64,000 bases of DNA. It comes from Azospirillum agricola (GTDB lineage: Bacteria > Pseudomonadota > Alphaproteobacteria > Azospirillales > Azospirillaceae). Under the pieces are notes generated by a model that saw only the letters and a list, made by a program, of their open reading frames with translations, was not told the origin of the DNA and ran no database searches. How positions within the stretch are numbered: position 1 is the first letter of the stretch; each line of letters opens with the position of its first letter. Where the stretch lies: the NCBI RefSeq assembly GCF_017876095.1, contig NZ_JAGINM010000008.1:243991-307990 (forward strand). The letters run 5' to 3'. Of the stretch, positions 1 through 8,594 are shown piece by piece. The translations under genes were made by a program, and so were the position numbers.

Positions 1-2
1 AC

Positions 3-1088
3 GGCGATGCGGGCGAGCGTCTGGTGACGAGCGTGCGCGACACCGGCATCGGCGTGCCGCCCGACCGCCGCGCCGCCATCTTCGAGAAGCTGGAGCAGGC
101 CGATTCCAGCATCGCCCGCCGCTTCGGCGGCAGCGGCCTCGGGCTGGCCATCGTGCGCCATCTGCTGAACGCCATGCGGGGCACCATCGCGGTGGACAGC
201 GCGGTCGGGCTGGGCAGCATCTTCACCGTCGCCATCCCGCTGGAGCGGGTCGCGGCGGCCAGCCCGCCGGCGGCGCCGGGATGGCTGCTGCCGATCCACC
301 GGGTGCGCTCGCTGGCCCTGCTGCTGGTCGAGGACGACGCCATCAACCGCGAGGTGGCGCTGGGGCTGCTGTCCGACGCCGGCCACCGCGTCACCGTCGC
401 CGAGACGGGGGAGAAGGCGCTGGCGCTGGCGGCGCAGCGGACGTTCGACGCGGTGCTGCTCGACATCCGCCTGCCCGACATCGACGGGCCGGAGGTGGCG
501 CGCCGCATCCGCGCCCTGCCGGACGCCGGGCGCGCGGCGGTGCCGATCGTCGCGGTGACCGCCAACGTCTTCGCCGCCGACCGGGCGCGCTACCTCGCCG
601 CCGGAATCGACACGGTGATCGAGAAGCCGATCTTTCCGGAACGGCTGATGCATCTGCTGTCCAACACCGTGCCGATGCGGCTGGAGCCGTCCGCCGAGCC
701 GTCCCTGCCTCCGCCGGCGCCCTCGCCGGTGCCGCCGACAAGGGAGGCGGCGGTCAACGCGGAGATTCTCGACCGCTACGTCCGGTCGCTGGGGGCGGCG
801 CGCTTCGCGTCCATCCGGGGGCTGCTGATGGAGGCGGCGGCGGATGGGCTGCCGCGTCTGGCCGCCCCCGGCACCGGGGACGCCGATCTGGAGGACATCG
901 CCCATCGCCTTGCCGGGGCGGCCAGCCATTTCGGGCTGACGGCCTTCGTCGGGCTGATGCGGGCGGTCGAGGACGGCGTGCGCGAGGGCCGCCGGGAGGA
1001 GGCGCAGGAACTGGCCGCGACGGCGGCGGCCGAGTTCACGCGCGGCGTCGCGGCGATGGACGCGCTGTGCGGGGCGATGGCCGTTTAG
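3..1088 (+). CDS. Hybrid sensor histidine kinase, 3' part (HATPase-REC-Hpt)
   Basis: This is the C-terminal part of a hybrid histidine kinase; the reading frame is open to the left edge, so the sensor and dimerisation domains lie outside the window. The visible part starts in the ATP-binding domain (DTGIG, then GSGLGLAIV near 130-165). It continues into a receiver domain (about 315-660) with the acidic pair VEDD, the phosphoacceptor aspartate in LLDIRLPD and the conserved lysine in IEKPI. It ends in an Hpt domain (about 760-1080) with the probable phosphorylated histidine in AHRLAGAASHFG. This is the layout of an ArcB/BarA-like phosphorelay kinase, in which phosphate moves from His to Asp to Hpt-His and then to a separate regulator. 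The input signal and the partner regulator cannot be read from what is present. Confidence 0.9.
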   Translation, partial: GDAGERLVTSVRDTGIGVPPDRRAAIFEKLEQADSSIARRFGGSGLGLAIVRHLLNAMRGTIAVDSAVGLGSIFTVAIPLERVAAASPPAAPGWLLPIHRVRSLALLLVEDDAINREVALGLLSDAGHRVTVAETGEKALALAAQRTFDAVLLDIRLPDIDGPEVARRIRALPDAGRAAVPIVAVTANVFAADRARYLAAGIDTVIEKPIFPERLMHLLSNTVPMRLEPSAEPSLPPPAPSPVPPTREAAVNAEILDRYVRSLGAARFASIRGLLMEAAADGLPRLAAPGTGDADLEDIAHRLAGAASHFGLTAFVGLMRAVEDGVREGRREEAQELAATAAAEFTRGVAAMDALCGAMAV

Positions 1089-1116
1089 GGCGGGGGAGCA
1101 GGGCGGGGAAGCGGCC

Positions 1117-2145
1117 TCAGCCGACGCCCCAGCCGCCGGTGTCCGGGAAGGGGACCGAGGGGGGCGGTGCCGCCGCCGGGCCCGTCGCGAGGGCTGCCGT
1201 CAGCCCCTTCGGCAGGGCGGGCGCGTCGGCCGCCGTCGGCCGCAGCCGCGTCGCCTTCACCCACCAGCGCGGCTCGGCCGCCGCGATGCCCGCCGCCGCG
1301 GCCTCGGCCTGCGTCGCGGTGGCGTAGAGCCCGAAGCAGGTCGCCCCGCTGCCCGACAGGCGGGCCAGCAGGCAGCCGGCGCTGCGCTCCAGCGCCGCCA
1401 GCGTGTCGGCGATCGCCGGGGCCACCGTCAGCGCCGGGGCGGTCAGGTCGTTGGAGCGTTCGCGCAGCAGCGCCGCCAGCGCCGCCGCGTCGGCCGGGGC
1501 GGTGGCGAAGCGGGCCGGAGCGGAGAAATCGCCGCTCCGCGCCTTGAACACCGCCGGGGTCGGCACCGGCACGCCGGGGTTGGCGAGCACGGCGTGGACC
1601 TCCGGCAGCGGCGGCGCCGCGTCCAGGATCTCGCCGATCCCGCCGAAGAAGCAGCTTTGCCCGGCGACGCAGACCGGCACGTCGGCGCCCAGCCCGGCGG
1701 CGACCTCGTAGAGCAGGGCGGCGTTCGCCTCCAGCCCCCACAGCCGGCCGAGCGCCCGCAGGCAGGCCGCCGCGTCGGCCGAGCCGCCGCCGATGCCGGA
1801 CGCCACCGGCAGAAGCTTGTGCAGCGCGATCAGCGCGTCGGCGTCGCGGCCCAGCCGCGCCGCCAGCGCGTGGGCCGCGCGGATGACGAGGTTGCCGGCG
1901 GGATTCTCGCCCATCAGCGCCGGTCCGAAGGGGCCGGAGATCACCAGGCGCGGCCCGGCCGGCGGCAGATCGGCCCCGCGCAGCGCCACCCGCGCGACGC
2001 CCGGCTGCACCGTCACCGTGTCGCCGATTTCCGCGAAGGCGACGAGGCTGTCCAGCTCGTGGTAGCCGTCCGGTCGCCTGGCGGTGACGTGCAGGTAGAG
2101 GTTCAGCTTGGCGGGGGCGGCCTCGGCGAGGGGGGCGGCGGTCAT
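1117..2145 (-). CDS. ispE: 4-diphosphocytidyl-2-C-methyl-D-erythritol kinase
   Basis: IspE is a GHMP-family kinase that phosphorylates CDP-methylerythritol in the cytoplasmic MEP pathway to isoprenoid precursors. The 342-residue product begins with the family signature AKLNLYLHV followed by RRPDGYHEL. It carries the glycine-rich ATP loop [16 protein letters not shown] in the middle and the GHMP C-terminal motif [11 protein letters not shown] start it at the ATG at 2145, because the open frame further upstream overlaps the neighbouring hydrolase and shows no family similarity. The length is slightly above the usual 280-300 residues owing to an Ala/Pro-rich C-terminal tail. The hydrolase gene lies 98 bp upstream on the same strand, so the two could be co-transcribed. 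Confidence 0.95.
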   Translation of the reverse strand: MTAAPLAEAAPAKLNLYLHVTARRPDGYHELDSLVAFAEIGDTVTVQPGVARVALRGADLPPAGPRLVISGPFGPALMGENPAGNLVIRAAHALAARLGRDADALIALHKLLPVASGIGGGSADAAACLRALGRLWGLEANAALLYEVAAGLGADVPVCVAGQSCFFGGIGEILDAAPPLPEVHAVLANPGVPVPTPAVFKARSGDFSAPARFATAPADAAALAALLRERSNDLTAPALTVAPAIADTLAALERSAGCLLARLSGSGATCFGLYATATQAEAAAAGIAAAEPRWWVKATRLRPTAADAPALPKGLTAALATGPAAAPPPSVPFPDTGGWGVG

Positions 2146-2243
2146 CGGCGTCACCGGCTGGCGAAAGGGGGCGGAGAGGGCGGCCCTGTTTGGCACCGAT
2201 GCCGCGTTGCGGCAAGAGGGGGATCGCCTGTTCGGGTGCCGGA

Positions 2244-2795
2244 TCAGGCCGCCGCCAGCAGGTCCCGCACCAGCGTTTCCCCCATCGGCCAGGGGCCGAA
2301 GCCGGCGGCGGTGTTGATGTGCCCGGCCTCGCCCGCGTCGATGAAGTCGGCGCCCCACAGCGCCGCGAAGCCACAGGCCCGCGCCGCCGGGCAGTAGGGA
2401 TCGTTGCGGCTGCCGACGACGACGGCGGGAAAGGGCAGGGGGGATGTGGGCACCGGCGCGAAGCCCCGGACCTCCGGCGGGGTGTGAGCGGGCGATTCGA
2501 CATCGGACGGGGCGACCAGCAGCGCCGCCGCGACCTTGCCCACCGACGCGCCCGGCGACTCCGCCCAATGGGCGACCAGTGCGCAGGACAGGCTGTGGGC
2601 GACCAGCAGCACCGGGCCCGGCACCGCCGCGACCGCCGCCTCCAGCCGCGCGGCCCAGTCGGCCGGCACCGGACGGTCCCAGTCCGCCTGACCGACCCGG
2701 ACCGATCCGGGCATGCGGCCCTCCAGCCAGCTCTGCCAGTGGTCGGGGCCGGAGTTGCCCAGGCCGGGAAGGATCAAAACGGTCGGCTGCGTCAT
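2244..2795 (-). CDS. RBBP9/YdeN family alpha/beta hydrolase
   Basis: A 183-residue serine hydrolase of the RBBP9/YdeN family (small cytoplasmic alpha/beta hydrolases, substrate usually unknown). The N-terminus gives the first beta strand and oxyanion region ([16 protein letters not shown]), a signature of this family. The nucleophile elbow is [13 protein letters not shown] with serine in a G/A-H-S-L context. The catalytic Asp is probably in [11 protein letters not shown] and the His in [15 protein letters not shown] near the C-terminus. Length matches the family. It is divergent from the receptor gene starting at 2937, and the roughly 140 bp between them should carry both promoters. Confidence 0.88.
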   Translation of the reverse strand: MTQPTVLILPGLGNSGPDHWQSWLEGRMPGSVRVGQADWDRPVPADWAARLEAAVAAVPGPVLLVAHSLSCALVAHWAESPGASVGKVAAALLVAPSDVESPAHTPPEVRGFAPVPTSPLPFPAVVVGSRNDPYCPAARACGFAALWGADFIDAGEAGHINTAAGFGPWPMGETLVRDLLAAA

Positions 2796-2936
2796 TCTTT
2801 CAACTCAGAATCGTCATCGTTCCCGTATAGTATCGCGACAAGACCGCGGGGCAACCGCTCAAGGCTTCCAGCCCGGGGATGGCTGGGATGCTCAACCGCC
2901 GGCGGCACGCATCGGGCATCATCGGGAGGGAACGTC

Positions 2937-4151
2937 TTGGACATCAGCGCCACCATCGCTCAGGACATCTGCGATCACATCGGCCGCGAACTGGAGGTCG
3001 TGGTCTCCTTCATGGGCAAGGGTGGCAGCATCATCGCCTCCACCGCCCGCGACCGCATCGGCTCCACCCACGCCATCGCCGCCGAGATCATGGCGCGCCG
3101 CATCGACGAGCGCGCGGTCGCCAAGGACGAGGCCGCCAAGTCCGGCGGCGCCATGCGCGAGGGCTACAACGTCGCCATCGACCTGGACGGGGAGCGCGTC
3201 GGCTCGCTCGCCGTCGCCGGCCCGGCCGATCAGGCCCGCCGCTACGCCCGCATCGCCCGCCACTGGGCGCTGTCGATGCTGCGCGCCGAGAACGCCGACG
3301 CCCAGCGCGCCCGGATCCTGCGCGAGCTGTCCGACCGGCTGGAGCGCGACATCGGCGGTCTCGCCGCCGAGATGACCGAGGCCGGACGCAAGCTCGACGG
3401 CGCCGTCGACACCGTGCGGCGGGCCGGCGACGATTGCCTGCGCCAGACCGGCGACGCCGCCGCCGCCGCCCGCGCGGTGGACGGGTCGGTCGGCGCCATC
3501 GCCGGCGTGCTCGACCGGCTGTCCTCGACCTCCCAGCAGATTTCCGGCGACACCAGCAAGGCGCGCGAGATCAGCCAGGCCGCCGCCGTCGACAGCGACC
3601 GCGCCACCACCGTGATGACCTCGCTGCGCGCCGCCGCCGAGCAGATCGCCAGCGTCGTCAAGCTGATCAACGCCATCGCCAGCCAGACCAATCTGCTGGC
3701 GCTGAACGCCACCATCGAGGCGGCGCGCGCCGGGGAGGCCGGTCGCGGCTTCGCCGTCGTCGCCAACGAGGTGAAGGCGCTGTCCCGCCAGACCGCCGAC
3801 GCCACCAAGCAGATCGCCGATCAGGTCTCCAACCTGCAAAAGGAGACGGCGGCGGTGGACGAGGCGCTGGGCCGGATCCATTCGACCATCGGCTCGATCC
3901 AGACGATCAACGGCACGGTGGCCGCCGCCATCGACGAGCAGGCGATGCTGACCGCCGAGGTGTCGCGCACGCTCGACCGTTCCCGCCAGGACGCGATGGC
4001 CGCCGAGCAGCGCATCGGCGACGCCGAGCAGACGCTGGGCGGCGTGACCCGCACGCTGGAGGAGCTGAGCGCGCTCAGCCAGAACATCGCCACGCGGGCC
4101 GGCAGCCTGGGCGGCCGGGTCGGCGACGCGCTGCGTCAGGTGCGCGGGTAG
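2937..4151 (+). CDS. Cytoplasmic chemoreceptor-like protein with sugar-diacid-recognition-like domain
   Basis: A 404-residue protein with no membrane segment. Residues 1-120 (starting [23 protein letters not shown]) resemble the putative sugar diacid recognition domain found in CdaR-type regulators. Residues about 190-400 are a methyl-accepting-chemotaxis signalling domain with the hairpin-tip sequence [23 protein letters not shown]. It would sense a small carboxylated ligand in the cytoplasm and report to CheA/CheW, although no che genes are nearby. I place the start at TTG 2937 because a strong ribosome site (GGGAGGG, 2924-2930) lies six bases before it and the domain begins there; the open frame continues upstream without recognisable content. 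The domain assignment of the N-terminus is by resemblance and is less certain than that of the signalling domain. Confidence 0.8.
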   Translation: MDISATIAQDICDHIGRELEVVVSFMGKGGSIIASTARDRIGSTHAIAAEIMARRIDERAVAKDEAAKSGGAMREGYNVAIDLDGERVGSLAVAGPADQARRYARIARHWALSMLRAENADAQRARILRELSDRLERDIGGLAAEMTEAGRKLDGAVDTVRRAGDDCLRQTGDAAAAARAVDGSVGAIAGVLDRLSSTSQQISGDTSKAREISQAAAVDSDRATTVMTSLRAAAEQIASVVKLINAIASQTNLLALNATIEAARAGEAGRGFAVVANEVKALSRQTADATKQIADQVSNLQKETAAVDEALGRIHSTIGSIQTINGTVAAAIDEQAMLTAEVSRTLDRSRQDAMAAEQRIGDAEQTLGGVTRTLEELSALSQNIATRAGSLGGRVGDALRQVRG

Positions 4152-4186
4152 GGGCCGGTTTCGAAATGGGCGCCCTCGTCCCGTTC

Positions 4187-4215
4187 CGTCATGCCCGTGC
4201 CGCACGGGCATGACG
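4187..4215. terminator. Perfect 13-bp inverted repeat between convergent genes
   Basis: Two 13-base arms (4187-4199 and 4203-4215) pair perfectly around a 3-base loop, between the stop codons of the rightward receptor gene and the leftward methyltransferase gene. There is no T-run on either side, so it is either a bidirectional transcript-end hairpin or a REP-like element. Confidence 0.6.
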
Positions 4216-4240
4216 TCGCGCCGGATGAACGGTCCGTGCG

Positions 4241-5026
4241 TCAGGCGTGCGGGTAGGGCGTCGTCGTCGGGTCGGGATCGGCGGTGCGGCGGGCGGCGGT
4301 GGCCGCCCCGCCCGGCAGCGGCACGATCAGCCGGCGCTTGACCGGCTGCTGCGTCGTGCGGCGCGACACCCCGGCGAAGATCTGCTTCGACGCCTCGATC
4401 ATCGTCACCCCGGCGAAGGCCTTGAACCAGCGCCCGCCGACCTCCTCCCAGGCCGGCGCGGTCTTCAGCAGGAAGCGCGAGCGCAGCGGCGGGATGAACA
4501 GGGCGTGGCCGGTGCGTTCCGGCACGAACATGGTGTCGCGCAGAACCTGCTTCAGTTGGGAGGCCGAATAGGGGAAGCCGTGGCCGAAGGGCGTCCAGTC
4601 GGCCCGCGCCCACAGGCCGCGCCGGTTCGGCACCACCGCCAGCACCCGCCCGCCGCCGGCCAGCACGCGCCAGATCTCGCGCATCATCGGCCGCAGCTGC
4701 TCGGTGCCCTCCAGCCCGTGGACCAGCAGCACGCGGTCGATGGTGTTGTCGCCGAAGGGGAGATCGGCCTCGTCGCCCAGCGCCACCATGCCGCGCCCTT
4801 CCGGCGGCCAGAAGCTGACGCCCTGGCTGGCCGGCATCACCGCCGCCACCCGGTCCGCCTCGGCCATGAAGGGGCGCAGATAGGGGGTGGCGTAGCCGAC
4901 GCCCAGCACGATCTGCCCGCGCACGTCCGGCCAGATGGTGCGGACGCGCCGCCGGATCATCCGCTGCGCCATCTGGCCCAATCCGGACTCGTAGAACTCC
5001 CTCAGATCGACGATATCGGTGTACAT
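4241..5026 (-). CDS. Class I SAM-dependent methyltransferase (type 11)
   Basis: A 261-residue protein with a SAM-binding Rossmann fold: motif I is unusual (QIVLGVGYATPYL in place of the normal VLDxGxGxG), followed by ALGDEADLPFGDNTIDRVLLVHGLE, the acidic and post-I region typical of Methyltransf_11 proteins, and a C-terminal basic tail. The start ATG at 5026 opens MYTDIVDLREFYESGLGQMA, which is characteristic of an alphaproteobacterial group often encoded divergently from gloB, as here. The substrate is not known. The spacing of 51 bp to gloB on the other strand implies a shared bidirectional promoter region. Confidence 0.85.
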   Translation of the reverse strand: MYTDIVDLREFYESGLGQMAQRMIRRRVRTIWPDVRGQIVLGVGYATPYLRPFMAEADRVAAVMPASQGVSFWPPEGRGMVALGDEADLPFGDNTIDRVLLVHGLEGTEQLRPMMREIWRVLAGGGRVLAVVPNRRGLWARADWTPFGHGFPYSASQLKQVLRDTMFVPERTGHALFIPPLRSRFLLKTAPAWEEVGGRWFKAFAGVTMIEASKQIFAGVSRRTTQQPVKRRLIVPLPGGAATAARRTADPDPTTTPYPHA

Positions 5027-5077
5027 GGTATCCCAGCGTATCACGGGTTTGCGTCGCAACAGAGGGAGTCCGTTGCC

Positions 5078-5857
5078 GTGGAGGTCGTTCTCGTTCCGGC
5101 ATTCGCCGACAACTACATCTATGTGCTGCGTGATGCGGCGTCCGGCAAGGTCGGCGTGGTCGATCCCGGCGACGCGGAGCCGGTGATCGCCGAGCTGGAG
5201 CGGCGCGGCTGGGCGCCGACCCACATCTTCCTCACCCACCACCACGACGACCACATCGGCGGCGTGGCGGCCCTGAAGGCGCGCTACCGCCCGACGGTGA
5301 TCGGCGCGCGCGCCGATTCGCACCGCATCCCCGGCCTCGACGTGGCGCTCGACGAGGGGGCCCGCACCGTGTTCGGCGAACAGACCGCGCGGGTCATCGC
5401 CGTCCCCGGCCACACCAGCGGCCACATCGCCTTCTGGTTCGAGACGGCCTTCGACGGCGCCGGCGCGCTGTTCTGCGGCGACACCCTGTTCGCGCTCGGC
5501 TGCGGCCGGCTGTTCGAAGGCACGCCGGAGCAGATGTGGGAATCGCTGGGCAAGCTGCGCGCGCTGTCGGATTCGACCCGCGTCTATTGCGGCCATGAGT
5601 ACACCCTGTCGAACGCCCGATTCGCGGTGACGGTGGACCCGGAGAACGGCGCCCTGCTGGAGCGCGCCGAAATCATCGCCGCCATGCGGGAGCGCGGCGA
5701 GCCGACCATCCCCTCCACCGTCGGGCTGGAGCGCCGCACCAATCCCTTCCTGCGCGCCGACGATCCGGCGGTGCAGGCGGCGGTCGGCCTGCCCGGCGCG
5801 GCGCCGGAGCGGGTCTTCGCCGAGATCCGCCGGCGCAAGGATCATTTCCGCGGCTGA
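5078..5857 (+). CDS. gloB: Hydroxyacylglutathione hydrolase (glyoxalase II)
   Basis: GloB hydrolyses S-D-lactoylglutathione to D-lactate and glutathione, the second step of methylglyoxal detoxification, in the cytoplasm. The 259-residue product shows the metallo-beta-lactamase metal site THHHDDHIGG, the second-shell motifs VPGHTSGH and FCGDTLFALGCGR, and the glyoxalase II C-terminal motif YCGHEYT. The end of the protein (RTNPFLR, then FAEIRRRKD) is the glutathione-binding helical domain. I start at GTG 5078, ten bases after the ribosome site AGAGGGAG, which gives the usual N-terminus (VPAFADNYIYVL). It is divergent from the methyltransferase and followed by a glutathione transferase 73 bp downstream, a sensible thiol-detoxification neighbourhood. 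Confidence 0.96.
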   Translation: MEVVLVPAFADNYIYVLRDAASGKVGVVDPGDAEPVIAELERRGWAPTHIFLTHHHDDHIGGVAALKARYRPTVIGARADSHRIPGLDVALDEGARTVFGEQTARVIAVPGHTSGHIAFWFETAFDGAGALFCGDTLFALGCGRLFEGTPEQMWESLGKLRALSDSTRVYCGHEYTLSNARFAVTVDPENGALLERAEIIAAMRERGEPTIPSTVGLERRTNPFLRADDPAVQAAVGLPGAAPERVFAEIRRRKDHFRG

Positions 5858-5930
5858 TCTTTTCGGTGACCGGGGACGAGTGCCACGCTAGGCTTTTTCC
5901 CGTCGCCGAACCTGTTGAGGAAGAGTCCCG

Positions 5931-6542
5931 ATGCTGACGCTGCGCTGGAGTGCGACGTCGCCTTATGTGCGCAAGGTGATGATGGTCGCCATCGAGGGCG
6001 GGCTGGACGGCCGGCTCTCCTGCCGCGCCACCGACCCCTGGTCGCCCGGCACCGACCTGCCGGCGGACAATCCGCTCGGCAAGGTCCCGGTCCTGACGCT
6101 GGAGGATGGGACCGTCCTGTTCGACAGCCCGGTCATCGTCGAGTATCTCGCCACGCTGGCTCCGGCCGCCGGGCTGCTGCCGGAGCCTGGGCCCGCGCGC
6201 TGGGCGGCGCTGCGGCTCCAGGCCGTCGCCGACGGCATCTGCGACGCGGCGATCCTGCGCCGCCTGGAGACCAACCGCCCCGACGGCGAGCGGTCGGCCG
6301 GCTGGGTGGAGCGCCAGCGCAGGGCGGTGGCCCGCGCGCTCGACCTGCTGGAGGCGGAAGCGGCGGGGCTCGCCGTCGAGCGGCCGACGGTCGGGACGCT
6401 GGCGGTGCTGTCGGCCCTGGGCTACCTCGACTTCCGCTTCGGCCGGGAGGATTGGCGCGACGGCCGTCCGGCCCTGGCGGCGTGGTTCGCGGCGGCGTCC
6501 GACCGCGACAGCGTCCGCCGCACCGCGCCGCCGGCCGGCTGA
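5931..6542 (+). CDS. Glutathione S-transferase family protein
   Basis: A 203-residue cytosolic glutathione transferase-like protein. The thioredoxin-like N-domain (1-80) has the strand-helix start LRWSATSPYVRKVMMVA, with serine at the position normally used to activate glutathione. The cis-proline loop (NPLGKVPVLTLEDG) and the glutathione gamma-glutamyl contact motif (LFDSPVIVEYL) follow. The all-helical C-domain covers the rest. It lies just downstream of gloB in the same direction and could be co-transcribed with it. The substrate class cannot be inferred. Confidence 0.9.
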   Translation: MLTLRWSATSPYVRKVMMVAIEGGLDGRLSCRATDPWSPGTDLPADNPLGKVPVLTLEDGTVLFDSPVIVEYLATLAPAAGLLPEPGPARWAALRLQAVADGICDAAILRRLETNRPDGERSAGWVERQRRAVARALDLLEAEAAGLAVERPTVGTLAVLSALGYLDFRFGREDWRDGRPALAAWFAAASDRDSVRRTAPPAG

Positions 6543-6642
6543 GAGGTCCCGCTTCCCTCGGAGGGACGTGCCCTGCGGCCTTGACCGGAGGGGGCGGCGC
6601 GTGACCTGTTCGGGACAGCGCCGAACAAGGGGAACCATCGTC

Positions 6643-7755
6643 ATGCCGCAACCCTCCACACCGCCGTCGACCACACCGCCCTCAGCCGCGCCGCCCGCAG
6701 CCGCGCCGCTGTCCGTCGGGCTGCTCGGTTTCGGGCTGGCCGGGGCGGTCTTCCACGCGCCGCTGATCCTGAGCGAGCCACGGCTCCGGCTGGCCGCCGT
6801 CGCCAGCTCGCGCACCGACGACATCCGCCGCGTCGCCCCCGGCGCCGTCGCGGTGGCCGCTCCGGAGGCGATCCTGGCGGACCCGGCCATCGATCTGGTG
6901 GTGGTCGCCACCCCCAACACCAGCCACGCTCCGCTGGCCCGCGCCGCCCTGCTGGCCGGCAAGCATGTGGTGATCGACAAGCCGATGGCGGCCACCGCGC
7001 GCGAGGCCGACGCGCTCATCGAACTGGCCGAGCGCCAGGGTCGCGTGCTGACCGTGTTCCACAACCGCCGCTGGGACGGCGACTTCCTGACCGCGCGCGC
7101 CTGCATCGGCGGCGGGATGGACGGCGGGGAGGACGGCGGGCTGGGCGAACTCTATCATTACGAGGTCCATTTCGACCGTTTCCGCCCGGCGATCAAGCCC
7201 GGCTGGCGGGAGCGGCCGCTTCCCGGATCGGGGGTGCTGTTCGATCTCGGCGCCCATCTGATCGATCAGGCGCTGACCCTGTTCGGGCCGCCGCGCACCG
7301 TCACCGCCGATGTCGGCGCCCAGCGTCGTGCCGCCGAGGTGGACGACTGGTTCCACCTGATCCTGGGCTATGGCCGGATGCGGGCGATCCTGCACGCCGG
7401 CACGGTGGTCTGCCGTCCGGGGCCGCGCATCCAGATCCACGGCGACCGGGGCAGCTTCCTGAAGCACGGGCTGGACGGCCAGGAGGCGGCGCTGCGGGCC
7501 GGCGCCACGCCCGGCGGCCCGGGTTGGGGCCGCGACGACCCGGCCCTGCACGGCGTCCTGCACATGGCCGACGGGAGCGAACGGGTGGTGGAGACGCTGG
7601 CCGGCGATTATCCGGCCTTCTACCGGGGCGTCGCCGCCGCCATCCTCGACGGCGCGCCGCCGCCGGTGACGGCGCACTCCGCCCGCGACGTCATGCTCGT
7701 GCTCGAAGCCTGCGTCCGCAGCGCCGCCGAACGGCGGACGGTGGCGCTGCCCTGA
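6643..7755 (+). CDS. Gfo/Idh/MocA family NAD(P)-dependent oxidoreductase
   Basis: A 370-residue dehydrogenase of the Gfo/Idh/MocA family, which usually oxidises or reduces sugars, inositols or related polyols with NAD(P). The Rossmann motif is GLLGFGLAGAVFHAPLI, followed by the nucleotide-binding strand ending at ASSRTDD. The family signature around VVIDKPMA supplies the conserved Lys-Pro. The C-terminal substrate domain contains GVLFDLGAHLIDQAL with the Asp and His typical of the active site. The N-terminus before the Rossmann fold is a 25-residue low-complexity Ser/Thr/Pro stretch. ATG 6643 is preceded by AAGGGGAA. The protein resembles E. coli YdgJ/YhhX-type members, but the substrate is unknown. 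Confidence 0.9.
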   Translation: MPQPSTPPSTTPPSAAPPAAAPLSVGLLGFGLAGAVFHAPLILSEPRLRLAAVASSRTDDIRRVAPGAVAVAAPEAILADPAIDLVVVATPNTSHAPLARAALLAGKHVVIDKPMAATAREADALIELAERQGRVLTVFHNRRWDGDFLTARACIGGGMDGGEDGGLGELYHYEVHFDRFRPAIKPGWRERPLPGSGVLFDLGAHLIDQALTLFGPPRTVTADVGAQRRAAEVDDWFHLILGYGRMRAILHAGTVVCRPGPRIQIHGDRGSFLKHGLDGQEAALRAGATPGGPGWGRDDPALHGVLHMADGSERVVETLAGDYPAFYRGVAAAILDGAPPPVTAHSARDVMLVLEACVRSAAERRTVALP

Positions 7756-7780
7756 CGCCCGGCCCGGCCGGGCGGCGGCG

Positions 7781-7809
7781 TTGACGCTCGGCGGACGGCC
7801 CGGTAGAAG
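7781..7809 (+). promoter_or_regulatory. Candidate promoter of the leader peptide and lysE-like gene
   Basis: TTGACG at 7781-7786 and TAGAAG at 7804-7809 are separated by 17 bases, close to the housekeeping sigma consensus. Transcription would start near 7816, 24 bases before the leader-peptide ATG. A GC-rich inverted repeat (arms at 7756-7762 and 7768-7774) just upstream could end the previous transcript. Confidence 0.5.
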
Positions 7810-7839
7810 CAACGACGTCACGCAGGAACCCGCCTCGCC

Positions 7840-7893
7840 ATGAACCTCATCGTCGCCGCCCATCTGGAAAAGCGCAGCCGCCGCCGAGCCTGA
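7840..7893 (+). CDS. Arg-rich 17-residue leader peptide before LysE-type exporter
   Basis: A 17-codon reading frame, MNLIVAAHLEKRSRRRA, ends in TGA 77 bases before the exporter start. It has an AGGAA ribosome site 12 bases upstream and a promoter-like pair of boxes ahead of it. Five of its last seven residues are Lys or Arg (KRSRRR). Since LysE/ArgO exporters export lysine and arginine, ribosome speed on this run could report charged tRNA-Arg/Lys or free amino-acid level and control the gene behind it. The 77 bases after it contain a GC-rich imperfect stem (about 7930-7952, arms CCGCC/GGCGG). The function is inferred from position and composition only. Confidence 0.45.
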   Translation: MNLIVAAHLEKRSRRRA

Positions 7894-7969
7894 CGGCGCC
7901 ACCTTTGTCCGCTTTTCCCGATACACCGGCCGCCGCGCTTTTGCGGGCGGTCATCGCCGAGGTTCGTCC

Positions 7970-8593
7970 ATGCATCCGCTGTTCTGGGTCGCGTTCCAGG
8001 GGTTCACCCTGGGCGCCGGGTTGATCATCGCCATCGGCGCGCAGAACGCCTTCGTCCTGCGCCAGGGCCTCGTCCGGCGCCATGTGCTGCCGCTCGTCCT
8101 GTTCTGCGCCCTGAGCGACGCGCTTCTCATCGCCGCCGGCTCCGCCGGCTTCGGCAGCCTGGTGGCCAGCAGCCCGCTTCTCCTGCGCGCCGCCGCCTTC
8201 GGCGGGGCCGCCTTTCTCGGGGTCTACGGATTCCGCGCCTTCCGCAGCGCCTTCAAGGCGCAGAGCCTGAGCGCCGAGGGCGCCGCCAACCTGCCGCTCG
8301 GTCGGGCGCTGGCCACCGTCGCGGCCTTCACCTTCCTGAACCCGCATGTCTATCTCGACACGGTGGTGCTGGTGGGCGGCATCGCCGGCCGCTATCCCAT
8401 CGGCGAGCGGGTCTGGTTCGCCGGCGGCGCCATGGCGGCGTCCTTCGCGTGGTTCACGGCGCTGGGCTATGGCGCCCGCCTGCTGGCGCCGCTCTTCGCC
8501 CGGCCGGTGGCGTGGCGGGTGCTCGACACGCTGATCGGCGTGGTGATGACGGCGCTGGCGGCGAGCCTGCTGCTGTCGGGCCTTGCGGGGTGA
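7970..8593 (+). CDS. LysE/ArgO family amino-acid exporter
   Basis: A 207-residue inner-membrane protein of the LysE superfamily, which exports basic amino acids (LysE, ArgO) in exchange for protons. The N-terminus HPLFWVAFQGFTLGAGLIIA followed by GAQNAFVLRQG is the family hallmark of the LysE/ArgO branch, as opposed to the RhtB branch. Six hydrophobic segments can be seen. The motif FLNPHVYLDTVVLVG in the middle is the second conserved block. The Arg-rich leader peptide upstream supports an arginine or lysine substrate. The next gene begins one base after its stop codon. Confidence 0.92.
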   Translation: MHPLFWVAFQGFTLGAGLIIAIGAQNAFVLRQGLVRRHVLPLVLFCALSDALLIAAGSAGFGSLVASSPLLLRAAAFGGAAFLGVYGFRAFRSAFKAQSLSAEGAANLPLGRALATVAAFTFLNPHVYLDTVVLVGGIAGRYPIGERVWFAGGAMAASFAWFTALGYGARLLAPLFARPVAWRVLDTLIGVVMTALAASLLLSGLAG

Positions 8594-8594
8594 G

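Noticed and set aside
2919..5102. A 727-codon minus-strand frame over the receptor and methyltransferase genes
   Set aside because: The right part overlaps the real methyltransferase in another frame and the left is antisense to the receptor; no motif fits.
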